Below, one piece after another: positions 1 to 7,659 of a stretch of 47,511 bases of DNA. The notes beneath the pieces were generated by a model. It worked only from the letters and a program-made list of their open reading frames with translations, had not been told where the DNA came from and ran no database searches. The DNA is from Bacteroidota bacterium (GTDB lineage Bacteria > Bacteroidota > Bacteroidia > Flavobacteriales_F > PHOS-HE28), in the NCBI GenBank assembly GCA_018267055.1, contig JAFDZF010000008.1:1-47511 (forward strand). Reading direction: 5' to 3'. The position numbers were made by a program, and so were the translations under genes. The first letter of the stretch is position 1, and each line of letters starts with the position of its first letter.

Positions 1-604
1 CACATTGATCTTCCGCCCCAGCGTGGCGCCGCGCGGCCGGTCGCCGCGCTCGCGGTGGCTGATGCCGCTGCTGCTGGGCTGGACGGGCATGCGGGGCGTG
101 GTGTCGCTGGCAGCCGCGCTGGCCATCCCCGTCACCCTGGCCGATGGCACCGCTTTCCCGCACCGCCCCCTCATCCTGTTCATCACCTTCGTGGTCATCC
201 TGCTCACGCTGGTGGTGCAGGGGCTCACCCTGCCGGTCCTCATCCGCCGGACCCGGCTGTTCGATACGCCGGGGAGCACGCCCGACCACGACGCGCACCA
301 GCGCATCCGGCAAGGCCTGCGCAAGCATGCCGTGGTGTTCCTGAAGGAGCAGGTGGACGGTAAGCGGCCGGAGCATGCGGGCCTGCGGCAGCTGCTCACG
401 CACTGGGAGGACAAGGCCGGCTCCGGCGCCTTCGAGCCGAGCAACGAGCATACGCGGCAGGTGGTGCTCGCCCTGCTCGAAAGCCAGCGACAGCACCTGG
501 TCGAGGTGAACCGCGACCCGTCCATCAACGAGGAGATCATCCGCCGGGAGCTGTACCTGATCGACCTGGAGGAGGAGCGCCTGCGGATGAAGCTGCAGGG
601 ATAG
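1..604 (+). CDS. Na+/H+ antiporter, CPA1 family, C-terminal part (5' truncated)
   Basis: The reading frame is open from the first bases of the window, so the N-terminal transmembrane part lies outside it. The visible ~200 residues contain the segment GWTGMRGVVSLAAALAIP, typical of a late transmembrane helix of CPA1 (NhaP/YjcE-like) sodium/proton exchangers. A further hydrophobic helix follows (ILFITFVVILLTLVVQG), then a charged cytoplasmic tail of about 120 residues ending in an E/R-rich helix. Family knowledge: these inner-membrane proteins exchange Na+ or K+ for protons in pH and salt homeostasis. The TTG at position 5 is not a credible start because it falls inside the conserved membrane domain. 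The next gene converges, 14 nt away. Confidence 0.85.
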   Translation, partial: TLIFRPSVAPRGRSPRSRWLMPLLLGWTGMRGVVSLAAALAIPVTLADGTAFPHRPLILFITFVVILLTLVVQGLTLPVLIRRTRLFDTPGSTPDHDAHQRIRQGLRKHAVVFLKEQVDGKRPEHAGLRQLLTHWEDKAGSGAFEPSNEHTRQVVLALLESQRQHLVEVNRDPSINEEIIRRELYLIDLEEERLRMKLQG

Positions 605-618
605 CGCTCCGCGGTGCT

Positions 619-1455
619 CTACCCTTTGAAGCCGTACTGCTCCGCGATGTAGGCCCGCAGGCGGGCACCGGCCTGCTGTATCCAGACCAGGCGCGCCTTC
701 AGGTAGATGAACTGAGCGCGCCAGAGCGCCCGGTCCGCATAGGCCGCGCTGAGGTCGGCGGGCGTATTGCGCAGCAAAGGCACCTGCGCATCGGGCCGGA
801 GGCGGAGGGCCCGGTAATCGAAGAGGTGGAAGACGTCCATGTCGCGCGTGGCCAGGTCGTTCAGCATCTGCTGGTGGATCAGGAGCGTGCGCACCCCGCG
901 GTCATAGGCCATGATGCTGTCCGCCACACCGGCCTTGCGGACCAGGCGCAGTGCCCCGCTGGACTTGAGCTGCTGCATGGTGCCATCGGTGTAGACGAAA
1001 TCGGTGAAGCCGGCCGTGTGGAACCAGAGCTGCGCGGCCCGGCGCGAGTCGTTGGCCACCGCCGTATCGGCCAGCAGGTCCACCAGCGTATCGAGCGCGG
1101 CCAGTTTGCCCTCCAGCTCCACCATGAGCTGTGCGGACTGGTCGATGTCGGCACGCAGGTCGTTCACCATGCCGTGCATGAACTTCTCCTCGTGCTGGTG
1201 CTCCACGGTATGCTCCAGCTGCCATTCGGCCAGGAAGCCGCAGAATACGGCGAGGAAGAGCATGAAGAACTCGAAGACATAGGCCTTCCAGGTCTTGCGG
1301 CCGTGCTGGTGCGTATGGTAGTGGACGTCCATGGGGGATGCGGAGGGATCGGAAGGGGCAGCGGCGGCTTCCGGCACCGCCGCCGCCAACGGCGGATCGA
1401 TGGCCACGGCGATATCCGTCGTGCCGGTATCGGGCGTGGAGGCGGCTTCGCTCAT
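619..1455 (-). CDS. Single-pass membrane protein of unknown function (Bacteroidota-type)
   Basis: The protein has 278 residues. Residues 1-40 are rich in Ala, Pro and Ser. A His-rich stretch (DVHYHTHQHG) precedes one transmembrane helix at about residues 59-77 (YVFEFFMLFLAVFCGFLAE). The remaining ~200 residues are mostly helical and predicted to be soluble, with a Glu/His-rich start (EHTVEHQHEEKF). This arrangement resembles small conserved Bacteroidota membrane proteins of unknown function, perhaps DUF6090-like; that is from memory and untested. The gene starts 11 nt after the cupin gene ends, so the two probably form an operon. An internal Met at residue 42, just before the His-rich stretch, is a possible alternative start. 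No function is assigned. Confidence 0.75.
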   Translation of the reverse strand: MSEAASTPDTGTTDIAVAIDPPLAAAVPEAAAAPSDPSASPMDVHYHTHQHGRKTWKAYVFEFFMLFLAVFCGFLAEWQLEHTVEHQHEEKFMHGMVNDLRADIDQSAQLMVELEGKLAALDTLVDLLADTAVANDSRRAAQLWFHTAGFTDFVYTDGTMQQLKSSGALRLVRKAGVADSIMAYDRGVRTLLIHQQMLNDLATRDMDVFHLFDYRALRLRPDAQVPLLRNTPADLSAAYADRALWRAQFIYLKARLVWIQQAGARLRAYIAEQYGFKG

Positions 1456-1466
1456 GGATCAGGGGA

Positions 1467-2108
1467 TCAGGCTACGGCCTGCTCCGCGTCACCCACCGGG
1501 ACCGTGGAGCACTTGTCCATGTACCGGCGCAGCAACGCGTGGTACGTCGGCCGGCGTGCCAGGCGGCGCCCAATGAGGCGGAGCAGGGGAAGCAGGATGC
1601 GCAAGGGACCGGCCGGCGCGGTATCCGACCAATGCACCAGCAGGGCCAGGTGCCGGAACGAGCGCGGAACGCCGCCCTGGGTGGTAAGGCCGTCCTGCGC
1701 GAGGCCGTAGGCCAGGATCAGGCTGCGCTCGAACCCGGCACTGGCGGGCTGAAGCTCCACCTCGAAGAGGCAGGGGTGCGCATCGCTCGCATTGAAGAAG
1801 CGATGCACGGCCTGCCGCGGCACCACGGCCTGCTGGCCGGGGGCCAGCACACGGCGCTCGCCGTCCAGCTCCACGCCGAGCCCGCCTTCCCGCGCCGTGA
1901 AGGTCTCGGTGAAGCCGCTGTGCGTGTGCAGGGCATTGCCGCCGCCGGGCGCCAACTCGATGCGCAGGTGCGTACTGGCACCACCCGTGCTCGCCGCCGT
2001 CGCCAACATGGTCACCCGGTCCTTGATCAGGGGATTGTACAGCACGGTGCCGGGCTGCACGTCAGGGAGGGCATTTTCCTGTGGAGTGGATCGTGGAGGC
2101 GTAGACAT
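1467..2108 (-). CDS. Cupin-domain protein
   Basis: The 213-residue protein contains a conserved-barrel cupin at about residues 30-130. The first cupin motif is recognisable as GGGNALHTHSGFTETF, supplying two His and a Glu as metal ligands. A Gly-Pro-type turn (LAPGQQAVVPRQAVHRFFNAS) leads to the second motif's His. The ~80-residue C-terminal extension is Arg/Leu-rich with a hydrophobic stretch (RILLPLLRLIGRRLARR) that could be amphipathic or membrane-associated. Cupins of this type may be enzymes or small-molecule binders, and the substrate cannot be told. The ATG at 2108 was chosen because the frame upstream looks non-coding. The gene is the first of a likely two-gene operon with the membrane protein just downstream. 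Confidence 0.8.
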   Translation of the reverse strand: MSTPPRSTPQENALPDVQPGTVLYNPLIKDRVTMLATAASTGGASTHLRIELAPGGGNALHTHSGFTETFTAREGGLGVELDGERRVLAPGQQAVVPRQAVHRFFNASDAHPCLFEVELQPASAGFERSLILAYGLAQDGLTTQGGVPRSFRHLALLVHWSDTAPAGPLRILLPLLRLIGRRLARRPTYHALLRRYMDKCSTVPVGDAEQAVA

Positions 2109-2312
2109 GGGGCGTTCGTTCGGGGAGCGAAACTGGCCCGCTCCGGCCGCGGCCGCATCAGGCAATGGCACCAACGGGGATATTCGGTGCACGGACCGGA
2201 AGCGCGTGCTTCAGCGATCCGTGGACCGACCGATCGGCCCATCGCATTCCGGTTCGTGCCCGGATCCTGCCCGCTCATGCCGTTCGCCCGCGCAGCGTAT
2301 GGGGTGAATGCG

Positions 2313-2320
2313 GAGCTTTG
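2313..2320 (+). promoter_or_regulatory. Candidate -7 box 4 nt before the LytS-type kinase gene
   Basis: GAGCTTTG matches the Bacteroidota -7 consensus TAnnTTTG at all but the first base. Only four bases (GGCG) separate it from the ATG at 2325, so a transcript starting from it would be leaderless or nearly so. It supports 2325 over the in-frame ATG at 2277. Confidence 0.45.
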
Positions 2321-2324
2321 GGCG

Positions 2325-4073
2325 ATGCCCTTGTACCGGTCCGTCCTCCTGCTCCTTGCCTGTGCGGCAGGGTCCGTGGCCGGCGCGCAGTCCGCTTCCG
2401 ATACGCTCCGGGAAGAGACGGCCCGGCTGGATGCGCTGCTGCGGGAACAGCCCCCGGTCGTAGTGCTGCACCGGGTCGACTCCCTCCTGGCCCTTCCCTC
2501 GGTGAGCGCGGCCCCCGCGTGGCGCATGGCCCTGTACAGTGCGAAGGGCAAGGCGCTCCGCTTCATGCGCAAGCACGACGAGGCGCTGGTGGCGCAGGCG
2601 CGTGCCTTCGAGCTGGCCGATTCGCTGCACGACCCGGTGGGCCGCCAGAACGCCCAGCTGGCCATCGCCATCCTGCACGTGGACCTGGGCGAGAAGGACC
2701 GGGCCCGCCGGGAGCTGCATGAGCTCTATGTGCTCACCAAGGGGACACCGGCGGCCGGCGACTTCCAGATACCGCTCGTGCTCGGCGCGCTGGCCGACAT
2801 GAGCGAGAAGACCGACAGCGCCCTGTACTGGTACCGGCGCGCGCTGTCCATGGCCGAAGCCGTGCACGACAGCACCTGGATGGGGAACCTGCTCTTCAAC
2901 ATCGGCATGGCCAACAACCGGATGAAGCGCCCCGCCGAGAGCGAGCTCGCCCTGCGCCAGGCCCTCCGGGTGATGCCTGCCCACGGGTACCCCCAGCTGG
3001 AAGCCCGCGTGAGCGCCTACATGGCGGAGCTTTTCCTGGACCAGGGCAGGCTGAAGGAGGTGCCCGCCCTGCTGGACACGGCGCAACGCATCGCCCTGGC
3101 GCACGCGGCGGGCGACGTGCTGGTGGACGTGCGCCGCACACGCGCGCGGCTCTTCCGGGCGCTGGGCCGGACGGACCAGGCGCTCTCGGAGTACGACCGC
3201 TTGATCGGCGACAAGGACTCCATGGCCACGGTGCTGCGCGAACAGGCCCTGGCGGAGGAGCAGTCCCGGTTCGAGGTGTCGCGCATCGAGAAGGAGCTGG
3301 CCCTCGCCAAGGCCGAGGCGGAAGTGAACGCGTTGCGCGCGCAGCGTTCGCGGATCGCGTGGGGCGCACTGGCGGTGATCGCCCTGCTGGCCGCGGTGCT
3401 CATCGTGCAGTACCGCCGGCAGTACCTGCGGAAGAAGCAGGCGGCCCTGGACCTGGAAGGCGACAAGGAGCGCCTGCTGGAGGAGAACGAGCTGCTGCAC
3501 CAGGAGAGCCTGATGGCCCGCTTCGAGACGCTCAAGAGCCAGATCGACCCCCACTTCCTTTTCAACGCCATGAACACGCTCTACACGCTGGTGGGGACCG
3601 AGCCGAAGAAGGCCCGCGAGTTCGTGAGCAGCTTCAGCGCATTGTACCGCAAGGTGCTCACCTCGCGCGAGCGCACCATCGTGCCGGTGCAGGAGGAGCT
3701 GGAGCTGGTGCACCACTACCTCTTCCTGCAGCGCATCCGCTTCGGCGACAGCCTGCGCGTGCAGGTGGAGGTGCCCGCGCAGGCGCTGAAGGGCTTCCTG
3801 CCGCCCTTCACCCTGCAGATGCTCCTGGAGAACGCCATCAAGCACAACGTGATCAGCGCCGCGCATCCGCTGCACATCACCATCACGGTGGAAGGCGACC
3901 GCCTGGTCGTGCGCAACGACCTGCTGCCGCGCGGAACGAAGGAGCCCGGCACCGGCACCGGGCTGGAGAACATCCGGCGCCGCTACCTCATGCTGGGCGC
4001 GCCCGAGCCCACCTTCACCGTCGCCGACCCCTACTACACGGCGTCCGTGCCCATACTTTCCCAGGAACCATGA
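2325..4073 (+). CDS. TPR-containing sensor histidine kinase, LytS/YpdA type
   Basis: The 582-residue protein begins with a signal peptide (MPLYRSVLLLLACAAGSVAG, then AQ). A periplasmic region of about 320 residues follows, made of helical TPR-like repeats. A transmembrane helix at about 344-363 leads into a coiled coil and then the cytoplasmic kinase. The His_kinase motif SQIDPHFLFNAMN carries the phosphorylatable His410. The ATPase N box is LLENAIKHN (Asn503) and the glycine box is GTGTGLENIRRR near 544-555. Family knowledge: it should autophosphorylate and pass phosphate to the LytTR regulator encoded next, whose ATG overlaps this stop codon (ATGA). The TPR domain presumably senses a periplasmic signal or partner, which is inference. 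An ATG at 2277 is a less likely alternative start. Confidence 0.93.
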   Translation: MPLYRSVLLLLACAAGSVAGAQSASDTLREETARLDALLREQPPVVVLHRVDSLLALPSVSAAPAWRMALYSAKGKALRFMRKHDEALVAQARAFELADSLHDPVGRQNAQLAIAILHVDLGEKDRARRELHELYVLTKGTPAAGDFQIPLVLGALADMSEKTDSALYWYRRALSMAEAVHDSTWMGNLLFNIGMANNRMKRPAESELALRQALRVMPAHGYPQLEARVSAYMAELFLDQGRLKEVPALLDTAQRIALAHAAGDVLVDVRRTRARLFRALGRTDQALSEYDRLIGDKDSMATVLREQALAEEQSRFEVSRIEKELALAKAEAEVNALRAQRSRIAWGALAVIALLAAVLIVQYRRQYLRKKQAALDLEGDKERLLEENELLHQESLMARFETLKSQIDPHFLFNAMNTLYTLVGTEPKKAREFVSSFSALYRKVLTSRERTIVPVQEELELVHHYLFLQRIRFGDSLRVQVEVPAQALKGFLPPFTLQMLLENAIKHNVISAAHPLHITITVEGDRLVVRNDLLPRGTKEPGTGTGLENIRRRYLMLGAPEPTFTVADPYYTASVPILSQEP

Positions 4074-4819
4074 CCGCCTACATCGTCGAGGACGAAGCAC
4101 CCGCCGCACAGGGCCTCGTGCGCCTGCTGGAACAGGCCGACGCCGGCCTGCGCGTGGTGGGCATGGCCGACAACGTGGAGGACGCCGCGCAAGGCATCGC
4201 CGCGCTCCGGCCGGACCTCATCTTCATGGACATCCACCTGGGCGACGACCTCTGTTTCACCATCTTCGAGCGCACGGTGGTGGAAGCGCCGGTGATCTTC
4301 ACCACGGCCTACGACAAGTATGCCATCCAGGCCTTCCAGGCCAACGGCATCGACTACCTGCTGAAGCCCATCGAACTCGATGCCGTGAAGCAGGCGCTGG
4401 ACAAGCTGGACCTGCTGAAGCGCCGCTTCGGCATCGACCCCGGCGTGCTGCGCGAGCTGAGCGGCATGCGCAAGCCCGCATACCGCGAACGCTTCATGGT
4501 GGCCAGCGGCGGCCAGATCCGCTCCGTGCCCGTGGGGCAGGTGGCCTACTTCCAAAGCGAGGGCCGCTACGTGAAGCTGGTGAGCACCGACAACCATCGC
4601 TACATCGTGGACGGCACCATGGACAAGATCGCTGCGGAGCTGGACCCGCGGAACTTCTTCCGCATCAACCGCCAGCTCATCGTCTCGTTCGCCGCCATCA
4701 AGAGCATGGCACCCTTCAGCAAGAGCCGCGTGAAGGTGGTGCTGCAACCGCTGCCCGACGTGGAGAGCATCGTCAGCGTGGAGCGCTCGGCCGAGTTCAA
4801 GGCCTGGCTGGACCGCTAG
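4070..4819 (+). CDS. LytTR-family response regulator
   Basis: The 249-residue protein has a receiver domain at about residues 1-120, with the acidic pair VEDE near the N-terminus, phosphoacceptor Asp54 in DLIFMDIHLG, the switch Thr in FTTAYD and the Lys of LLKPIE. The LytTR DNA-binding domain occupies about residues 140-249 (motifs YFQSEGRYVKL and FFRINRQLIV). Family knowledge: LytTR regulators bind direct repeats upstream of target promoters. The start codon overlaps the kinase stop by four bases, so the pair is translationally coupled. Likely targets cannot be read from this window. A 13-bp repeat array begins a few bases after the stop. Confidence 0.95.
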   Translation: MTAYIVEDEAPAAQGLVRLLEQADAGLRVVGMADNVEDAAQGIAALRPDLIFMDIHLGDDLCFTIFERTVVEAPVIFTTAYDKYAIQAFQANGIDYLLKPIELDAVKQALDKLDLLKRRFGIDPGVLRELSGMRKPAYRERFMVASGGQIRSVPVGQVAYFQSEGRYVKLVSTDNHRYIVDGTMDKIAAELDPRNFFRINRQLIVSFAAIKSMAPFSKSRVKVVLQPLPDVESIVSVERSAEFKAWLDR

Positions 4820-4824
4820 TTCCC

Positions 4825-4944
4825 CCCAGTAGGCAGGAGCAATAGGCAGGGGGCAGGTCCTTGCCGACCGCCCCTGCTTATTGCCCTTGCCTATTGCTCT
4901 TGTCCATTGCTCCTGCCCATCGCTCCTGCCTACTGCCCCTGCTC
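4825..4944. repeat. 13-bp tandem repeat array with inverted copies
   Basis: Five consecutive 13-bp units fill 4873-4937 with consensus CCTGCCTATTGCT, and a sixth partial unit follows at 4938-4944. Two copies in the opposite orientation lie at 4825-4850; AGCAATAGGCAGG at 4838-4850 is the exact reverse complement of the consensus. The 24 bases at 4827-4850 pair with 4912-4935 with only two mismatches, across a ~61-nt loop. The array sits between the LytTR regulator and the cytochrome c gene, in the longest gene-free stretch (4820-5065). It could act as a terminator-like hairpin, a protein-binding array or a replication-slippage element. Confidence 0.85.
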
Positions 4945-5000
4945 CAGCGCCCGCCTCCGGCCCATGCACCGGTTCTTCCCGTTCGTTCCATCGCACCGTG

Positions 5001-5018
5001 CGCGTGCCCGGGCACGCG
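5001..5018. promoter_or_regulatory. Perfect 18-bp palindrome, candidate operator
   Basis: CGCGTGCCCGGGCACGCG is a perfect inverted repeat. It ends two bases before the CACTTTCG box at 5021-5028, upstream of the cytochrome c gene. A dimeric regulator bound there would block or assist polymerase, which is inference from position. GC-rich palindromes also arise by chance in this genome. Confidence 0.4.
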
Positions 5019-5020
5019 TC

Positions 5021-5028
5021 CACTTTCG
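5021..5028 (+). promoter_or_regulatory. Candidate -7 box for the cytochrome c gene
   Basis: CACTTTCG resembles the TAnnTTTG/TTCG boxes seen before many genes here. It lies 37 nt before the ATG at 5066 and directly follows the 18-bp palindrome. Confidence 0.35.
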
Positions 5029-5065
5029 CGGCCCAACGAACAACGCACGCCCAACCCTTCCAACG

Positions 5066-5641
5066 ATGCGACACCTCCCGACCACCGCAGCCCTGCTGCT
5101 CTTCCTCGCCACCGGCTGCACCGCACCGGAGCCGCCCAAGCCGGCCGCCGCGCCGGCCATGTCCTCCCGCGAGCAGCTCGTGGAGCGCGGCCGCTACCTG
5201 GTGGACATCATGGGCTGCAACGACTGCCATTCGCCCAAGATCATGGGCCCCCACGGCCCGATGAACGATCCGGACCGGGTCCTGAGCGGCCACCCGGCCG
5301 GTGCGCCGGTACCGCCGGCCGACAAGGAAGCCCTCCAGGCCTGGCTCCTCTTCGGCATGGACGGCACCACCACCGTGGGCCCCTGGGGCACCACCTTCAG
5401 CGCCAACCTCACCAGCGATGCCACCGGCATCGGCAACTGGACCGAAGAGCAGTTCAAGCGTGCGCTCACCCAGGGCCTGTTCAAGGGCCTCGAAGGCTCG
5501 CGCCCCTTGCTGCCGCCCATGCCCTGGCAGAACTACAAGGACATCAAGGACGAGGACGTCCACGCCATTTTCACCTACCTGCAGTCCACCAAGCCCGTGG
5601 AGAACGTGGTGCCGGCGCCCCTGCCGCCCGCGGCGCATTGA
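5066..5641 (+). CDS. Lipoprotein c-type cytochrome
   Basis: The 191-residue protein starts with a lipoprotein signal peptide whose likely modified Cys lies in LLFLATGC, followed by a Pro/Ala linker. A mono-haem cytochrome c domain follows, with haem-binding motif CNDCH at about residues 51-55. A distal Met ligand is likely in the region PLLPPMPWQNY. The C-terminal helix reads DEDVHAIFTYLQS, a typical class I cytochrome c ending. Family knowledge: it would carry electrons at the outer face of the inner membrane or in the periplasm; the donor and acceptor are unknown. The start was set at 5066 because the signal peptide begins there. The T9SS protein gene follows 31 nt downstream and may be cotranscribed. 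Confidence 0.88.
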   Translation: MRHLPTTAALLLFLATGCTAPEPPKPAAAPAMSSREQLVERGRYLVDIMGCNDCHSPKIMGPHGPMNDPDRVLSGHPAGAPVPPADKEALQAWLLFGMDGTTTVGPWGTTFSANLTSDATGIGNWTEEQFKRALTQGLFKGLEGSRPLLPPMPWQNYKDIKDEDVHAIFTYLQSTKPVENVVPAPLPPAAH

Positions 5642-5672
5642 TCGCATCCCGCCACAGCAACAGCATACGACC

Positions 5673-6674
5673 ATGCGATACGCCTTGACCCTCGCTGCCG
5701 CCCTCGCGTCCATCCTCGCCGTGCAGGCGCAGCCTACGCTCACCCTCGCCACCAACGCACCGGTGGCGGGCACGGACTACACCATCGAACACGGCCCGTA
5801 CGTATCGCCCGGGAATGCCGGCGCCCTGCAGAGCTGGGACCTCAGCGGGCTCACCAGCGACAGCACCGCCGCCCTGCAGTTGGTGCTCCCCTCCGCCACC
5901 ACGAACGGAGCCCAATTCCCCATCGCCACCGTGGCGGAGGTCAGCGCCCCGGTGACCTCGTACTACCAGGTCTCGGCCGATGGCATCCGCTTCGCGGGCA
6001 GTGACGACGGCACCAGCCTGATCGTGAACACGCCCGCCCCCACCTACCTCGCGTTCCCCTGCAGCATGGGCACCACCTGGAGCACGCCCTATGCGGCCAC
6101 GTTCAACTACGACGGCAACGATGTCTTCCGTTCCGGCACCGTGACCGGCGAGGCCGACGGGTACGGAACGGTCACCATGCCCTGGGGTCCGGTGCAGGAC
6201 GTGCTGCGCATCCACCTGATGAACGTGCTGCAGGATTCCATGGAGCTCTTCACCCTGGAGTATACCCTCGACAGCTACCTGTTCTACCGGGCCGGGCAGT
6301 CGTACCCGCTCGTGCAACTGGTCACCGCCACGATCGACATGGGCTTCGGCCAGCCGCAGGTGGAACAGTTCAGCCGCTGGGCCGATGAGATCAGCACCGG
6401 GATGGCGGCACCATCCGTCGCGGACCAGGACCTGCTCCTGTACCCGAACCCGACGAGCGGCGAGGTGGACATGCGCATGCCGGCCGGAGCGGGAGCGAAC
6501 GCCACCGCATCCATCCTGGATGCGGCCGGCCGTGTGGTGCACCAGGAGCGTGTGCCGGTGAGCGGCGGGTCCACGGCCCGGCTGGACCTGCACGACCTGG
6601 CCCCCGGCCTCTATACGGTGCAGCTGACGGATGGCCAGGGAGCATGCGCCACGGCGCGGCTGTCCAGGCAGTGA
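5673..6674 (+). CDS. Secreted protein with T9SS type A sorting domain
   Basis: The 333-residue protein begins with a signal peptide (MRYALTLAAALASILAVQAQ). A ~220-residue central beta-rich region has no recognised domain. The C-terminal ~80 residues form a type A T9SS sorting domain: LLLYPNPTSGEVDM, then ASILDAAGRVV and the closing LAPGLYTVQL. Family knowledge: such domains direct export through the type IX system and are usually cleaved on attachment to the surface. The gene lies 31 nt after the cytochrome c gene on the same strand. The next gene converges. A weak stem (6695-6719) lies just downstream. Confidence 0.88.
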   Translation: MRYALTLAAALASILAVQAQPTLTLATNAPVAGTDYTIEHGPYVSPGNAGALQSWDLSGLTSDSTAALQLVLPSATTNGAQFPIATVAEVSAPVTSYYQVSADGIRFAGSDDGTSLIVNTPAPTYLAFPCSMGTTWSTPYAATFNYDGNDVFRSGTVTGEADGYGTVTMPWGPVQDVLRIHLMNVLQDSMELFTLEYTLDSYLFYRAGQSYPLVQLVTATIDMGFGQPQVEQFSRWADEISTGMAAPSVADQDLLLYPNPTSGEVDMRMPAGAGANATASILDAAGRVVHQERVPVSGGSTARLDLHDLAPGLYTVQLTDGQGACATARLSRQ

Positions 6675-6694
6675 TCGGCCTTGTGTCCGCTGGG

Positions 6695-6719
6695 TCCCCG
6701 GGCCGGAAGGTGCCGGGGA
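6695..6719. terminator. Weak inverted repeat between convergent genes
   Basis: TCCCCGG at 6695-6701 pairs with CCGGGGA at 6713-6719 around an 11-nt loop. It lies between the T9SS gene stop and the convergent methyltransferase stop and could terminate both. No T-tract is present. Confidence 0.3.
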
Positions 6720-6738
6720 TCCGGCATAGCGCGCCTTC

Positions 6739-7578
6739 CTACTTCACGCCCACGATCACCCGCGCAAGACCGGCGATGTCGCCCTTCGGATAGCGTTCTT
6801 CCATGGCGGCGATCACATCGGCCTTCACCCGGGCCACGGTGGCCGCATCGGCGCCGCTGAGCGCGGACACGAAAGGGGCGGCCACCTCGGTCATCATGTC
6901 CCAATACTGCTGGGGGCCATCCACGGGGAGGACGGCCGGTACGTCGCGCTCGGAGACCTGCTTCAGCCCTGCCGCGGTGAAGAGCTCGGAGATGATCCCC
7001 GGGCGGGCGCCGCGGAACATGCCCGGGGCATCCGGATCGGGCGGCACCACGGCGATGTGCCGGGCGATGCCCTGCGCCATGCAGGTGATCCAGAAGTTCT
7101 GCTCGGGCCCGGCCCAGACCACCGTGGCGATGCGCCCGCCCGGCTTCAGCACGCGCGCCATCTCACGCGCGGCCCGCCGCATGTCGGGGAAGAACATGTA
7201 GCCCAGGCGGCAGCTCACCGCGTCGAAGCTGCCGTCGGCGAAGGGCAGCGCGTTGGCATCGGCCTCCTGGAGCTCCACATTGGTCAGCCCGCTGCGGGCG
7301 GCCTTCTCAGCGGCCACCTGCAACATGCCTTCGGCGAGGTCGGTGATGACCACCGTGCCGCCGGGAAGCAACCGCGCGATGCTCAGGCCCGGCTCCCCGG
7401 TGCCTGCCGCGATGTCCAGGACCCACTGCCGGCCTTGCGGCGCCAGGTGATCGATGATCGCCGTGCCCAGCGGTTCCAGGAACCGCAGCATCGGGTCGTC
7501 CCACTTCTTCCAACCGGGCGAGAACTTGTTCCACGATGCTTTCTGCACCGTGCTGATATCGGGGATGCTGGTTTCCAT
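6739..7578 (-). CDS. Class I SAM-dependent methyltransferase (UbiE/Methyltransf_11-like)
   Basis: The 279-residue protein carries the SAM-binding motif I as VLDIAAGTGEPGLSIA at about residues 53-68. The acidic residue of motif II lies in VVITDLAEGML, motif III is in LPFADGSFDAVSCRLGYMFF, and motif post-III is VLKPGGRIATVVW. Family knowledge: this fold transfers a methyl group from S-adenosylmethionine to a small molecule such as a quinone precursor; the substrate here cannot be read. The ATG at 7578 gives a normal N-terminus (METSIPD). A -7-like box, TAACTTTT, lies 20 nt upstream. The gene is monocistronic by context, facing the T9SS gene and separated from the next upstream gene by 81 nt. 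Confidence 0.9.
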   Translation of the reverse strand: METSIPDISTVQKASWNKFSPGWKKWDDPMLRFLEPLGTAIIDHLAPQGRQWVLDIAAGTGEPGLSIARLLPGGTVVITDLAEGMLQVAAEKAARSGLTNVELQEADANALPFADGSFDAVSCRLGYMFFPDMRRAAREMARVLKPGGRIATVVWAGPEQNFWITCMAQGIARHIAVVPPDPDAPGMFRGARPGIISELFTAAGLKQVSERDVPAVLPVDGPQQYWDMMTEVAAPFVSALSGADAATVARVKADVIAAMEERYPKGDIAGLARVIVGVK

Positions 7579-7598
7579 GGGGAGGGTGTTGGGACCCG

Positions 7599-7606
7599 AA
7601 AAGTTA
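7599..7606 (-). promoter_or_regulatory. Candidate -7 box for the methyltransferase gene
   Basis: On the minus strand the bases read TAACTTTT, seven of eight matching TAnnTTTG. The box is 20 nt upstream of the ATG at 7578. Confidence 0.4.
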
Positions 7607-7659
7607 AGCCACCCGGGAGCGGACCGTACGGGTCGCCGGGCGCATGCCTTCACGGACCG

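Noticed and set aside
4825-4944. CRISPR array reading of the 13-bp repeats
   Set aside because: Units are contiguous 13-mers without spacers, and no cas gene is near.
4861-5065. Short open frames running through the 13-bp repeat array into the cytochrome c gene
   Set aside because: They consist of repeated Leu/Pro/Ala residues encoded by the array. The credible cytochrome start is the signal peptide at 5066.
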